Source of the DNA: Kribbella capetownensis
Lineage (GTDB): Bacteria > Actinomycetota > Actinomycetes > Propionibacteriales > Kribbellaceae
Length of the DNA: 64,000 bases
NCBI RefSeq assembly: GCF_004331485.1
Contig: NZ_SJKD01000002.1
Coordinates: forward strand, 434,001-498,000
Reading direction: 5' to 3'
The first letter of the stretch is position 1; each line of letters opens with the position of its first letter. The notes below the pieces were generated by a model that saw nothing but the letters and a program-made list of their open reading frames with translations, did no database searches and was not told where the DNA came from. Position numbers and translations under genes: made by a program. This document shows positions 10,035 to 17,836 of this stretch, one piece after another.

Positions 10035-10904
10035 TCAGATGAAGCTGCTGATGGCTTCGACGTACTCGGCCGGCTGTTCCTGGTCGATCAGGTGACCGCT
10101 GCGGTCGAAGATCCGCAGTACGGCGTCGGGCATCCGGTCCGCGAGGTCGCGGGCCATGTCGAAGCCGACGTGGCGATCCCAGAGCCCGATCATGACCAGC
10201 GTGGGGATCGTGATCGCAGCCAAGTCGTCGGCAAGGTCGGGTCGTTCGGTGCCGACCAGTGCGAGCGTCATCTCCAGGTTGATCTTGGGCGCGGCAGGGT
10301 CGGGCTCAGGCACGTTGTCCGGGTCGTAGTAGAAGAATCGCGCGGCGTTCTCGCTCGACGAGATCGCTTCGATCGCGGCGAGAGTCCGCTGGATCGGATC
10401 GGTCAGGGTGTCCAGTTGCGTCCGCAGTTGTGTCCGTTCGGCCGGGGCGAGGAATGTCTCGACGGCGTTCGGTCGCAGCGACCAGAGGCCGGGATGCAAC
10501 GGGCCGACGATCGGGGGAGCGTGCAGGATGAGGCGCTCGACATTGTTGGAGTGGGCAACGGCGTACTCCGCGGCGACCAGGCAGCCGAACGAGACACCCC
10601 ACGGGATGATCCGGTCCACACCCAATGCCGACCTGAGCTCCTCGAGGTCGGCCACCAACCGTGTCATGGTGTAGGTATCCGGGTCGGACGGCCTCGCCGA
10701 CCGGCCGCACCCGCGTTGGTCGTAGAAGATCACCGTCGAGACCTTCGCCAGTTCGTCCCCGACCGACCGCTCGACCGAGTAGCAACTCTCACCCGGCCCA
10801 CCGTGCAACAAGACCAACGGCACCCCACCGTGATGAGCCCCAGCGACCCGAACCCAATGCTCAACCCCGCCCGCGACCACAACCCGCACCCCGTCACTCA
10901 ACAT
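10035..10904 (-). CDS. Alpha/beta hydrolase, proline-iminopeptidase-like
   Basis: A 289-residue hydrolase. The oxyanion motif LLHGGPGESCYS near residue 30, FYDQRGCGRS, and the nucleophile elbow WGVSFGC (GxSxG) are those of the proline iminopeptidase/haloperoxidase branch; IGLWDRHVGF and DRSGHLIDQEQP supply the acid and catalytic His. It would cleave a peptide N-terminal proline or a related amide or ester. The ATG at 10904 is chosen because a TAGGCT box ends 7 nt upstream and no ribosome site exists, suggesting leaderless expression; a longer upstream open frame is Pro/Arg-rich and unlike the family. Confidence 0.85.
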   Translation of the reverse strand: MLSDGVRVVVAGGVEHWVRVAGAHHGGVPLVLLHGGPGESCYSVERSVGDELAKVSTVIFYDQRGCGRSARPSDPDTYTMTRLVADLEELRSALGVDRIIPWGVSFGCLVAAEYAVAHSNNVERLILHAPPIVGPLHPGLWSLRPNAVETFLAPAERTQLRTQLDTLTDPIQRTLAAIEAISSSENAARFFYYDPDNVPEPDPAAPKINLEMTLALVGTERPDLADDLAAITIPTLVMIGLWDRHVGFDMARDLADRMPDAVLRIFDRSGHLIDQEQPAEYVEAISSFI

Positions 10905-10945
10905 GCCCGCGAGCCTACGTCCTACCCCAGGCCATCCTGTCCGCG

Positions 10946-11104
10946 ATGAATCCAGACGATGAGGCGACGACGATCGAGGTGGGGCATGGTGTGTCGGAGG
11001 CGGTGATCCGCGCGGCCGAGGGCGTGGTGGGGCGTCTGCCGCAGGATTATCGGCTGTTCCTGTCCAGGTTCGGTCATGCGCAGGTCGGGGCTGTCGGCGG
11101 ATGA
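10946..11104 (+). pseudogene. Truncated SMI1/KNR4 (SUKH)-type fragment
   Basis: A 52-residue frame ending in GRLPQDYRLFLSRFGHAQVGAVGG. The LPxDYRxFLxRFG core is the start of SMI1/KNR4 (SUKH) domains, which in bacteria are mostly immunity proteins to polymorphic toxins. Full domains need about 120-150 residues, and the frame stops soon after the core, so this looks like a 5' remnant. No toxin gene is nearby. The intergenic distance to the divergent hydrolase is 41 bp. It could still be expressed as a short protein. Confidence 0.5.
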
Positions 11105-11194
11105 CTGGCAGCCCACCGGAAAATGTTTGGGCGGTGTGAGGTGAGCGCTGGTAGTTTGCGGGTGCACGTGACACTGCTCTAGGAGGTGAGACCC

Positions 11195-11254
11195 ATGAAC
11201 CTGCATCCTCGTGGGTGCTCCCCGGTCGTGGTCACGGTTGGGCGACTGACGTAG
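11195..11254 (+). CDS. Short upstream ORF / putative leader peptide (19 aa)
   Basis: A 19-codon ORF, MNLHPRGCSPVVVTVGRLT, preceded by AGGAGGTGA with 5-nt spacing, one of the best Shine-Dalgarno matches in the window. Its TAG stop is immediately followed by GTG at 11255, in frame with the hydrolase, and by the left arm of a hairpin that covers the hydrolase ribosome site. A TAGTTT -10-like box lies at 11152-11157. The peptide resembles no leader peptide I can name; position and ribosome site argue for a translation-sensing role. Confidence 0.6.
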   Translation: MNLHPRGCSPVVVTVGRLT

Positions 11255-11302
11255 GTGTCGCCGGGAGCGCCTGAATCTGAAGGCACTTCCGAAAGGCGAC
11301 AC
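11255..11302 (+). promoter_or_regulatory. Putative translational attenuator: hairpin masking the hydrolase ribosome site
   Basis: GTGTCGCC (11255-11262) is perfectly complementary to GGCGACAC (11295-11302). The right arm includes part of the AAAGG ribosome site (11292-11296) of the ATG at 11306. The left arm starts on the first base after the upstream ORF stop codon, so a ribosome paused or terminating there would cover it and free the site. The pairing is seen in the sequence; the regulation is inferred. Confidence 0.5.
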
Positions 11303-11305
11303 ATC

Positions 11306-12064
11306 ATGCATTTCACTACGCAGACAGCATCGAACGGCGTGATCGAACGCGACTTCGTCCTAGGCGACGTCACCGGCGTGCTCTGGTCCCCGGAATCCGG
11401 CTCCGACGGCGCGCCACTGCACCTGATGGGGCACGGCGGCGGCCTGCACAAGAAGGCGCAGGGCCTCGTGGCTCGTGCTCACTACTACGTGACCACCTGC
11501 GGTTTCACCGTGGCCGCCATCGACGCCCCCGGGCACGGCGACCGGCCGCGATCGGCGGAGGACGGGAAGTGGGTCTCGGCTCTCCTCGAGGCTCGAGCGG
11601 CCGGCCAACCGATCGGCCCGATCGTCATCGACTACAACTCGTCGCTGGCGGAGCGCGCCGTACCGGAATGGCAGGCGACCCTGGACGCGCTCCAGGCACT
11701 GCCCGAGATCGGCACCGACGCGCCGGTCGGCTACAGCGGCATGACCTTGGCCAGCACGATCGGGTTGATGTGGACAGCGATCGAGCCGAGGATCAGCGCC
11801 GCGGTCTTCGGCGGGGTCTTCGTGTACGACGCCCTGACCGAGGCGGCACGGCAGATCACCATCCCGGTCGAGTTCATCCTGCCGTGGGACGACGCGGAGA
11901 TCGACCGCGAATCCGGGTTCGCCCTGTTCGACGCCTTCGCCTCGAAGGAGAAGACGTTGCACGCCAACCCAGGCGGTCATCACGAGGTTCCGTGGTTCGA
12001 GACCGAGATCTCGGGCCATTTCTTCGCCCGCCATCTGGGCCGATCCGTCCCATCGCGGGCCTGA
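11306..12064 (+). CDS. Alpha/beta hydrolase (dienelactone-hydrolase-like)
   Basis: A 252-residue protein. The oxyanion-type HLMGHGGGLHKKAQG, AIDAPGHGDRP, the nucleophile motif VGYSGMT (GxSxM) and a C-terminal His (NPGGHHEVPW) fit an alpha/beta hydrolase of the dienelactone hydrolase/esterase type. The substrate is unknown. ATG 11306 with AAAGG is used as start; GTG 11255, directly after the upstream ORF stop, is in frame and would add 17 residues. Expression is probably governed by the short upstream ORF and hairpin. A strong hairpin follows the stop codon. Confidence 0.82.
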   Translation: MHFTTQTASNGVIERDFVLGDVTGVLWSPESGSDGAPLHLMGHGGGLHKKAQGLVARAHYYVTTCGFTVAAIDAPGHGDRPRSAEDGKWVSALLEARAAGQPIGPIVIDYNSSLAERAVPEWQATLDALQALPEIGTDAPVGYSGMTLASTIGLMWTAIEPRISAAVFGGVFVYDALTEAARQITIPVEFILPWDDAEIDRESGFALFDAFASKEKTLHANPGGHHEVPWFETEISGHFFARHLGRSVPSRA

Positions 12065-12069
12065 GCTGA

Positions 12070-12109
12070 AGCTGTCGGCGGCCGGCTCACACCCGGCCGC
12101 CGTACAGCT
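12070..12109 (+). terminator. Strong hairpin terminator after the hydrolase
   Basis: GGCGGCCGG (12077-12085) pairs with CCGGCCGCC (12093-12101) over a 7-nt loop. AGCTG and CAGCT extend the stem below a short internal loop. It lies 6 nt after the hydrolase stop. Confidence 0.7.
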
Positions 12110-12111
12110 GT

Positions 12112-12202
12112 GCTCAATCAGACACGCACTGGGCAGGTCGCTAATCGAACGACGAGCAACACTGGATGTACGGACGGCCGACTTCGCCGAACCTGATTGA
12201 GC
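12112..12202. repeat. 10-bp inverted repeat with 71-nt spacer
   Basis: GCTCAATCAG (12112-12121) is the exact reverse complement of 12193-12202. It fills the otherwise empty gap between the hydrolase terminator and the convergent MFS gene. It may be remnant ends of a small mobile element or a second terminator. Confidence 0.4.
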
Positions 12203-12250
12203 TCACCCCCCCAGCTCCAGGACGCGAGGCCGGCCGTCTGGTGTGGGAGC

Positions 12251-13480
12251 TCACCGAGATTCCGCGGACCTCGCGCGGCGCCGCGGCAGGCAGAGTTGGG
12301 CGGACAGCACCCCGGCCGCGCCGATCAGAGCCCACAGCGCCCAGGGGTTGATCGCGTACACGGCACCGCCGATGAGCGGGCCGGCGCCCGTACCGATCGT
12401 GTACGCGACGCCGTGCAGCCCCTGGTAGCGCCCGACCAGGTGCGGCGGAGCCAGGCTGCCCAGGTACGCCTGGGAGTAGGTGCTGGTCACCATCTCGCCG
12501 AACGTCCAGATCAGTACCGTTGCCGACAACAGGACCATGCCGGTCGCGAACCCGGTCAGCGCGAGACCGACTCCGACGATCAGGTTGCCGATCGCCAGGA
12601 CGTACTCCGGCCGGTACCGCGAGACCCAGCCGGTGATGGGCAGTTCCAGCACGAGCACCAGCAGACCGTTGAGCCCGATCAGGAGGCCGAAGTCGCGCGC
12701 GCTCAGCCCCGCGTCGTTGACGTGCAAGGGCAGGCCGACGGTGGACTGGATGTAGACGAACTCGGCGACCACGGTCATCAGCAGGAATCGCACCAGCAGG
12801 CGGTCGGACAGCGCCTGCCGGTACCCAACCGCCCGGTCATCCTGCGGTTCCACATCGTCGGACCGCACCTGGGGCGCATCCCGCAGCAGCGCCGCCACAA
12901 CCACGCCGAACAGCAGGCACGCTGCGGCATTGCCCAGGAAGAGCCCCACATAGGACGTGCTCGCGAGCACACCGCCGATGACGCCGCCCAGGGCAGCGCC
13001 GATGTTCATCGCGAACCGGTACACCCCGACAGCGGCGAGCCGTTGCTGGTTGGTCGTGACGGAGTCGATCAGTACTGCGGCCGCGGCCGGACGGTAGAGC
13101 TGCGACGTCACGCCGATGAGCCCGGCCGCCGCGACGATGGCCAGCAGCGGTCCGAGGAACGGCACGATCGCGGTCAGCCCAGCGGTCGTCACCGCGGACA
13201 GCACGATCGTCCATCGCCGGCCGAGCTTGTCGGCGAGATAACCGCCGACGGCGTTGCCGAGCACCTTGCCCAGGCCGGTCACACCGAGCACGAGCCCCGC
13301 GGCACCGGCGGAATAGCCGCGCTGGGTCAGGTAGAGCACGATGAACACCGGCAGGAAGTTGCCGACCTGGTTGACCAGGATGCCGAGACTGATGATCCAC
13401 ACCCGGCTGGGCAGGCCGCGCACCGCGTCGCGGAATCGCGCCTCGTCGACGCCCGGCGGGTCCGACGGCGCGGTGTTCAC
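12251..13480 (-). CDS. MFS transporter, probable exporter
   Basis: A 409-residue protein with about 12 membrane segments. GGYLADKLGRRWTIVLS is the MFS loop 2-3 motif, and the N- and C-halves are split by a charged loop near residue 195. Its ATG overlaps the stop of the upstream ATP-grasp gene by 4 bp, so both are translated from one message. In bacilysin-type loci an ATP-grasp dipeptide ligase (BacD) is paired with an MFS exporter (BacE); by analogy this protein probably exports the product of the ligase. The substrate is not shown by sequence. Confidence 0.85.
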   Translation of the reverse strand: MNTAPSDPPGVDEARFRDAVRGLPSRVWIISLGILVNQVGNFLPVFIVLYLTQRGYSAGAAGLVLGVTGLGKVLGNAVGGYLADKLGRRWTIVLSAVTTAGLTAIVPFLGPLLAIVAAAGLIGVTSQLYRPAAAAVLIDSVTTNQQRLAAVGVYRFAMNIGAALGGVIGGVLASTSYVGLFLGNAAACLLFGVVVAALLRDAPQVRSDDVEPQDDRAVGYRQALSDRLLVRFLLMTVVAEFVYIQSTVGLPLHVNDAGLSARDFGLLIGLNGLLVLVLELPITGWVSRYRPEYVLAIGNLIVGVGLALTGFATGMVLLSATVLIWTFGEMVTSTYSQAYLGSLAPPHLVGRYQGLHGVAYTIGTGAGPLIGGAVYAINPWALWALIGAAGVLSAQLCLPRRRARSAESR

Positions 13481-14739
13481 GGCATGGGCTCCGTGCGTAC
13501 GTGGATCGCCGCGGCCAGTCGCTTGCCGTTGGCAATCGCTTCGGCGGCGGTGGCACCGCGGGCGATGACGTGACCGACCTTGTCCTCGTTCCAGGTCAGC
13601 GGTGGTACCTCGTCGCCCGGCTTGACGTCCAACTGCAGGTCGACGTACGCCGGGTCCGCGCGGACGGCGTCGACGCCGGTCACTTCGACCACCCGTCCGG
13701 GCTCCGGCGTGATGAACCGTACGGCGGCTCCGCCCTGAGGCTCGGGCGACGCGGTCAGCGGTTCCACCAGGCCGAAGCCGGCGCCCAGCGCGTAGTGCTC
13801 CATGTCGACGCCGTACGCGATCTCGGCCAGTTCGTTGATCCGGTCACCGCCGATGCGGTTGTGCGATTCGATGATCCGCGGGCCGCGCGAGGTCAACTTG
13901 ACCTCGGTGTGCCCGGGACCGTTGCGTAGGCCGACCGCGTCGAGGAAGTCCGTCACCAACCGCCTGACCTCGCCGAGCGTCTCGGCTGAGAGGCCGCTGG
14001 GCTGCGAATGCCCGATCTCGACGAAGCCGGCACCGCCGACCTCCTTGTCGGTCACCGCGACGATCACATGCCGGCCGTCGAACGACAGCGTCTCCACGCT
14101 GATCTCCGGGCCGTCCAGAAACTCCTCCATCAGGAACTCGTGGAAGGAATCGGCAAAGGCGAGGTCGCCAAGGGTCCACTGCACGTCGTCGAGGGATCGG
14201 TACCGCTCGGCAACGACGTCCACATCGGCCTGGTCGCGGATCCGGAACACCCCGAGGCTGCCGGATTCGCGGACCGGCTTGACGATGATCGGGAGCCCGT
14301 GCGCCTTCACGAACTCCCGGATGTCCTGCCCGGACCGGCCGACCGCGGAGGCCACCGGGCTGATGTCCCTCGCGGCCAGGTGCCGGCGCATCCGCCATTT
14401 GTCCAGCAGCAACTCCACGGTTTCGACGGACTCGCCGCGGAGGCCGAGCGCCTCGTTGATCCGCGCCGTCGGCAGCAGTCCCAGCTCGCTCAGCGACACA
14501 GCCGCCTGGAACGGGTACGCCGCGTGCAGTGCTCGGACGAGCGGCAGGAGTCGGTCGATGTCGCCGTAGTCGAGCAGCAACGCCTGATCGACGTACGGCC
14601 AATGACCGCGGTCGTACTCGTCCGGGTACTGGACGTGAACCACATCCAGGCCGAGCTCCCGGGCCTTGCGCACATGCTTCAGCTTGCCGCCGACAACCAG
14701 AACGCGAGGCCGCCCGCTGGACACAACTTCGTCGATCAC
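13477..14739 (-). CDS. ATP-grasp domain carboxylate-amine ligase
   Basis: A 420-residue ATP-grasp enzyme. An N-terminal Rossmann-like region (RVLVVGGKLKHVRKARELGLD) precedes the ATP-grasp core: LPIIVKPVRESGSLGVF holds the nucleotide-binding lysine, EEFLDGPEISVETLSFDG the central strand, and GHTEVKLTSRGPRIIESHNRIGGDR the metal-binding Glu and Asn. The architecture matches L-amino-acid ligases and related dipeptide-forming enzymes. GTG 14739 has AGGGAG 5 nt upstream. It is the first gene of a two-gene operon with an MFS exporter, suggesting synthesis and export of a small dipeptide-like product; no other biosynthetic genes are adjacent. Confidence 0.85.
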   Translation of the reverse strand: MIDEVVSSGRPRVLVVGGKLKHVRKARELGLDVVHVQYPDEYDRGHWPYVDQALLLDYGDIDRLLPLVRALHAAYPFQAAVSLSELGLLPTARINEALGLRGESVETVELLLDKWRMRRHLAARDISPVASAVGRSGQDIREFVKAHGLPIIVKPVRESGSLGVFRIRDQADVDVVAERYRSLDDVQWTLGDLAFADSFHEFLMEEFLDGPEISVETLSFDGRHVIVAVTDKEVGGAGFVEIGHSQPSGLSAETLGEVRRLVTDFLDAVGLRNGPGHTEVKLTSRGPRIIESHNRIGGDRINELAEIAYGVDMEHYALGAGFGLVEPLTASPEPQGGAAVRFITPEPGRVVEVTGVDAVRADPAYVDLQLDVKPGDEVPPLTWNEDKVGHVIARGATAAEAIANGKRLAAAIHVRTEPMP

Positions 14740-14926
14740 CGTGGCTCCCTGTCAGAGAGGATCCGTGCGACCAAACCCTGCCCGTCTGAGGTAGCCCCCG
14801 CATATCAGCACTCCTCCCTATCCCCAATCCCCAAGCAGCCCCTAAGGATCGGCCCCACAGCGCGGGATCGTCTAAGGCACCAGCTCCGCCAAACCCACCG
14901 GCTCGGCTGTGGGCGAGGGCTAGGAA
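14740..14926. other. Intergenic stretch without recognisable features
   Basis: This gap, between the ATP-grasp operon start and the 3' end of the DinB gene, contains the ligase ribosome site at its left edge. I see no other gene or strong dyad. Confidence 0.5.
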
Positions 14927-15466
14927 TTACTCGCCGACGAGGCCGTCTATGGACTCTCGGAGGAGGTCGGCGTGGCCGTTGTGGCGGGCGTACTCCTCGA
15001 TCATGTGCATTGCGATCCAGCGCGCGTTGGGCCTGGTGCCGTTTCTGCGGGGACGATCTGCCGGGCGGTCCAGGCCGCCGTCTGCCAAGGCTTCGGCGAG
15101 TAGATCGCGCGAGCGGGCCACCGCGTTCTGCCAGAGCGCATACAGCTCGTCGGGGGAGTCGTCGGCGGCCGAGTTCCACTCCCAGTCGGGGTCGGCGTCG
15201 AAGTGGTCGTCGTTCCAGATGGGCTGGCGCTCGTTGCCCCGCAGGCAGTAGGAGAACCAGTGGTCCTCGTAGAAAGCCACGTGCTTGAGCATCCCGCCCA
15301 GCGTCATCGTCGACACGCCCACGGTCACCCGTAGCCCGGCCGCGTCCAGACCGGAGCACTTCCAGGCGAACGTCGCCCGCTGGTACTCCAGGAAGCCCAC
15401 GATCGTCTCGGGCTCACCACCCGCAAAGGGAGGCAGCGGGCGTCCATGCTCGTCCAGGCCGGTCAT
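14927..15466 (-). CDS. DinB family protein (DUF664-type)
   Basis: A 179-residue protein of the DinB/DUF664 four-helix fold. LKHVAFYEDHWF near residue 60 and MHMIEEYARHNGHADLLRE near residue 155 supply the three metal-binding histidines typical of the superfamily. Members include mycothiol- or bacillithiol-dependent transferases as well as uncharacterised proteins, so the reaction is open. A TAGGCT box ends 7 nt before the ATG and no ribosome site is present, indicating leaderless expression. It is a single gene. Confidence 0.85.
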   Translation of the reverse strand: MTGLDEHGRPLPPFAGGEPETIVGFLEYQRATFAWKCSGLDAAGLRVTVGVSTMTLGGMLKHVAFYEDHWFSYCLRGNERQPIWNDDHFDADPDWEWNSAADDSPDELYALWQNAVARSRDLLAEALADGGLDRPADRPRRNGTRPNARWIAMHMIEEYARHNGHADLLRESIDGLVGE

Positions 15467-15487
15467 GCCCGGCAGCCTATGCCCGCG

Positions 15488-15765
15488 TCAGGTCGTCAGG
15501 CAGGCCGGACCGAACCAGGTGCTGAGAGCATCGGTCAGCCCGTCGTCGGGGCCATTGGTGGCCCAAGCGGCATGGCCGTCCGGTCGGATGAGCACTGCAG
15601 CCGGCACGCTGATCTCGCCGATGCCCGGGACCGTCCACAACTCGTCGGCACAAGCGGCAGTGACACAGTCGACCCGGCTTTCCCAGCCAGTCAAGGAAGG
15701 TACGTCGGAACCGTTCACTGTCAGCAGTATCGGACGTCCCGCAGCCAACAGCTTGACAAGCAGGA
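15488..15765 (-). pseudogene. C-terminal remnant of a FAD-dependent aromatic/rifampicin-type monooxygenase
   Basis: The frame encodes LLAAGRPILLTVNGSD then GIGEISVPAAVLIRPDGHAAWAT, the thioredoxin-like C-terminal end of FAD-dependent monooxygenases of the rifampicin/PheA/TfdB group. The FAD- and substrate-binding domains, about 400 residues, are missing: upstream sequence passes straight into a TetR remnant on the other strand. It is a dead fragment. Confidence 0.6.
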
Positions 15766-15802
15766 GTTGCTGGACGCGATGGCTCGCGTGCTGTTCGTCT
15801 CC

Positions 15803-16082
15803 GCCGTCGACGGCATCGAGGCGCCGCGGCGGGCGCTCGGGTGCTGGCCGGCACCAACGTCAGCGACGACTCGATGTGGCGGGTGACCGAGCTGACGTCG
15901 CGTACCCCGACGGCAATCCATACCACCCCGAGCAGATCACCCAGGCGGTCGACGCCGACCGCTACCCGCTGACGGCACGGATGGTCGGCGACCTGTTCAC
16001 CGCCGACCCCGATGCGGACTTCGGCCACGGCCTCCGGATCGTCCTGGCCGGAGTCGACGCCACCGCGCGGCCCAAGGTCTGA
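15803..16082 (+). pseudogene. C-terminal remnant of a TetR-family repressor (frameshifted)
   Basis: Two pieces of a TetR ligand-binding domain lie in different frames. GARVLAGTNVSDDSMWRV starts near 15829, and PYHPEQITQAVDADRYPLTA continues to a stop at 16080-16082. The helix-turn-helix half is absent. Together with the adjacent monooxygenase tail on the opposite strand, this is what remains of a divergent repressor/enzyme pair. Confidence 0.6.
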
Positions 16083-16149
16083 CCCATCCGCTGGTGAGAA
16101 CGCCCCGAATGTCGGCTGCACGGGGTTTCTACCAGTGGGAGGTCAGCAC

Positions 16150-16425
16150 ATGAGTAACGCAACGCGCCGGGGGTTCCTGGTGTTCGCGGGCGCGGGGACG
16201 GTTGCGGCAGTGGGAGCGGTCGCAGCGGTTGGTGCGGTCGGCGACAAGGCCGCGGACGCGGCGAAGACATCGCTGGAACCGGGCGACCTGGCTGACGCCG
16301 AGTCGTTCGTCGTCCACGTCAAGGACGTGAAGTCCGGTCAACTGGCGATCATGGTCGGCCACCGCGAGGTGCTCGTGACCGATCGTGAACTCGCGGCCCG
16401 CCTTGCCGGCGTGACGACCGCCTGA
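16150..16425 (+). CDS. Small secreted protein with twin-arginine-type signal
   Basis: A 91-residue protein starting MSNATRRGFLVFAGAGTVAAVGAV, a twin-arginine-like motif followed by an Ala/Gly-rich hydrophobic segment. The mature part (PGDLADAESFVVHVKDVKSGQLAIMVGHREVLVTDRELAARLAG) has no domain I recognise. GGGAGG lies 7 nt before the ATG. It is the first gene of a probable operon with the DUF4331 protein (38-bp gap) and the His-rich protein, so all three likely act together. Confidence 0.7.
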   Translation: MSNATRRGFLVFAGAGTVAAVGAVAAVGAVGDKAADAAKTSLEPGDLADAESFVVHVKDVKSGQLAIMVGHREVLVTDRELAARLAGVTTA

Positions 16426-16462
16426 TCCCAGCCTTTCAGCATCTGTTCTTGGAGGAATTGTC

Positions 16463-17836
16463 ATGTCTTCGCACCGCGAGGCACCGGAGATCTCGAAGGA
16501 TCCGGTGGCCGACAACACCGATGTCTACGCGTTCGTCAGCCCGGACGCGCCCGACACGGTCACGATCATCGCCAACTTCATCCCGTTCCAGAACCCGTTC
16601 GGCGGGCCGAACTTCTACGAGTTCGGCGATGACGTGCTCTACCAGATCCACATCTCCAACCGCGGGACCGGTCAGGCCGACATCAGCTACCAGTTCCGCT
16701 TCCACGCCGAGATCCGGAACAAGAAGACGTTCCTGTACAACACCGGTCCGATCACGTCGATCAAGGACCGTACCTGGAACCGGCCGCAGTACTACTCCGT
16801 GACCCGCGTCGAGCAAGGCCGGTCCCGGATCCTGGCCCGGAACCTGACGGCGCCGCCGGTCAACGTCGGAGTCCGCAGTACGCCGAACTACGCCAGGCTC
16901 GCCCGCCAGGCGATCCACACCATCGGCACCGGTCGCAAGGTGTTCGCGGGGCAGCGTGCCGACGCGTTCTGGGCCGACCTGGGCAGCATCTTCGACCTCG
17001 GTACGCTGCGGCCGTTCCAGATGGCGCACCTGATCCCGTCCGCCGCCGCCATGGGAGTGAACGGTCTGCAGGGCTCCAACGTGCACACCATCGCGATCCA
17101 GGTCCCGATCACCGACCTGACCCGCGACGGCCGCCGGCCCACGAAGGTGCTGGACCCCAAGTCCGTCATCGGGGTCTACGCGTCGGCCAGCCGTCAGCAG
17201 TCCCGCATCGTCAACGGCGACGGCACCTCGGTGTGGCACGGCCCGTACAAGCAGGTCTCCCGGCTGGGCAACCCGCTGTTCAACGAGGTCATCGTGCCGA
17301 TGGCCGAGAAGGATCGCTGGAACAGCCTGCCACCGTCCGCCGACAAGCGGTTCGCCGGATTCGTCACCAAGCCGGAGCTCGCCGGCCTGCTGCCGGTGCT
17401 GTACCCAGGTGTGTTCCCGAGGCTGGCGGCGTACAAGAAACCGCGTGCGGACCTGGCGGCGATCCTCCTGACCGGTATCCCGAAGGATGTCGTCGACGGC
17501 TTCCAGAACTACACCGGTCCGGTCCAGGCCGACATGTTGCGCCTCAACGTCGCCGTACCGCCGGCCAAGTCGCCCAACCCACTCGGCCTGGTCGCGGGTG
17601 ACGCGGCCGGATTCCCGAACGGGCGGCGCCTGATCGACGACGTCGTGACGGTCGAACTGCGGGCCGTCGCCGGCATCACGATCCCGCTGGTCGACAAGTC
17701 GTTCAAGCCCGACGACGCGGCCGGTGCGATCAAGGACGGTACGTCGAACACCAACGGTCCGCTGCTCGACCGGTTCCCCTACCTCGGTACGCCGGGTGGC
17801 GGCTACCAGTCGCTGCCGGGCACCCCGGCCGCGTGA
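16463..17836 (+). CDS. DUF4331 domain-containing protein
   Basis: A 457-residue protein with the DUF4331 hallmark N-terminus MSSHREAPEISKDPVADNTDVYAF. The domain's function is not established to my knowledge. The sequence has no obvious signal peptide but is rich in beta-strand-like segments. GGAGG precedes the ATG. It is flanked by a small Tat-type protein and followed, with a GTGA overlap, by a protein with a His/Asp repeat, suggesting a metal- or envelope-related process. Confidence 0.85.
   Translation: MSSHREAPEISKDPVADNTDVYAFVSPDAPDTVTIIANFIPFQNPFGGPNFYEFGDDVLYQIHISNRGTGQADISYQFRFHAEIRNKKTFLYNTGPITSIKDRTWNRPQYYSVTRVEQGRSRILARNLTAPPVNVGVRSTPNYARLARQAIHTIGTGRKVFAGQRADAFWADLGSIFDLGTLRPFQMAHLIPSAAAMGVNGLQGSNVHTIAIQVPITDLTRDGRRPTKVLDPKSVIGVYASASRQQSRIVNGDGTSVWHGPYKQVSRLGNPLFNEVIVPMAEKDRWNSLPPSADKRFAGFVTKPELAGLLPVLYPGVFPRLAAYKKPRADLAAILLTGIPKDVVDGFQNYTGPVQADMLRLNVAVPPAKSPNPLGLVAGDAAGFPNGRRLIDDVVTVELRAVAGITIPLVDKSFKPDDAAGAIKDGTSNTNGPLLDRFPYLGTPGGGYQSLPGTPAA

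Noticed and set aside
12112..12202. Inverted repeat as ends of an insertion sequence
   Set aside because: Only 71 nt between the arms, with no transposase and no visible target duplication. It was listed only as a repeat.
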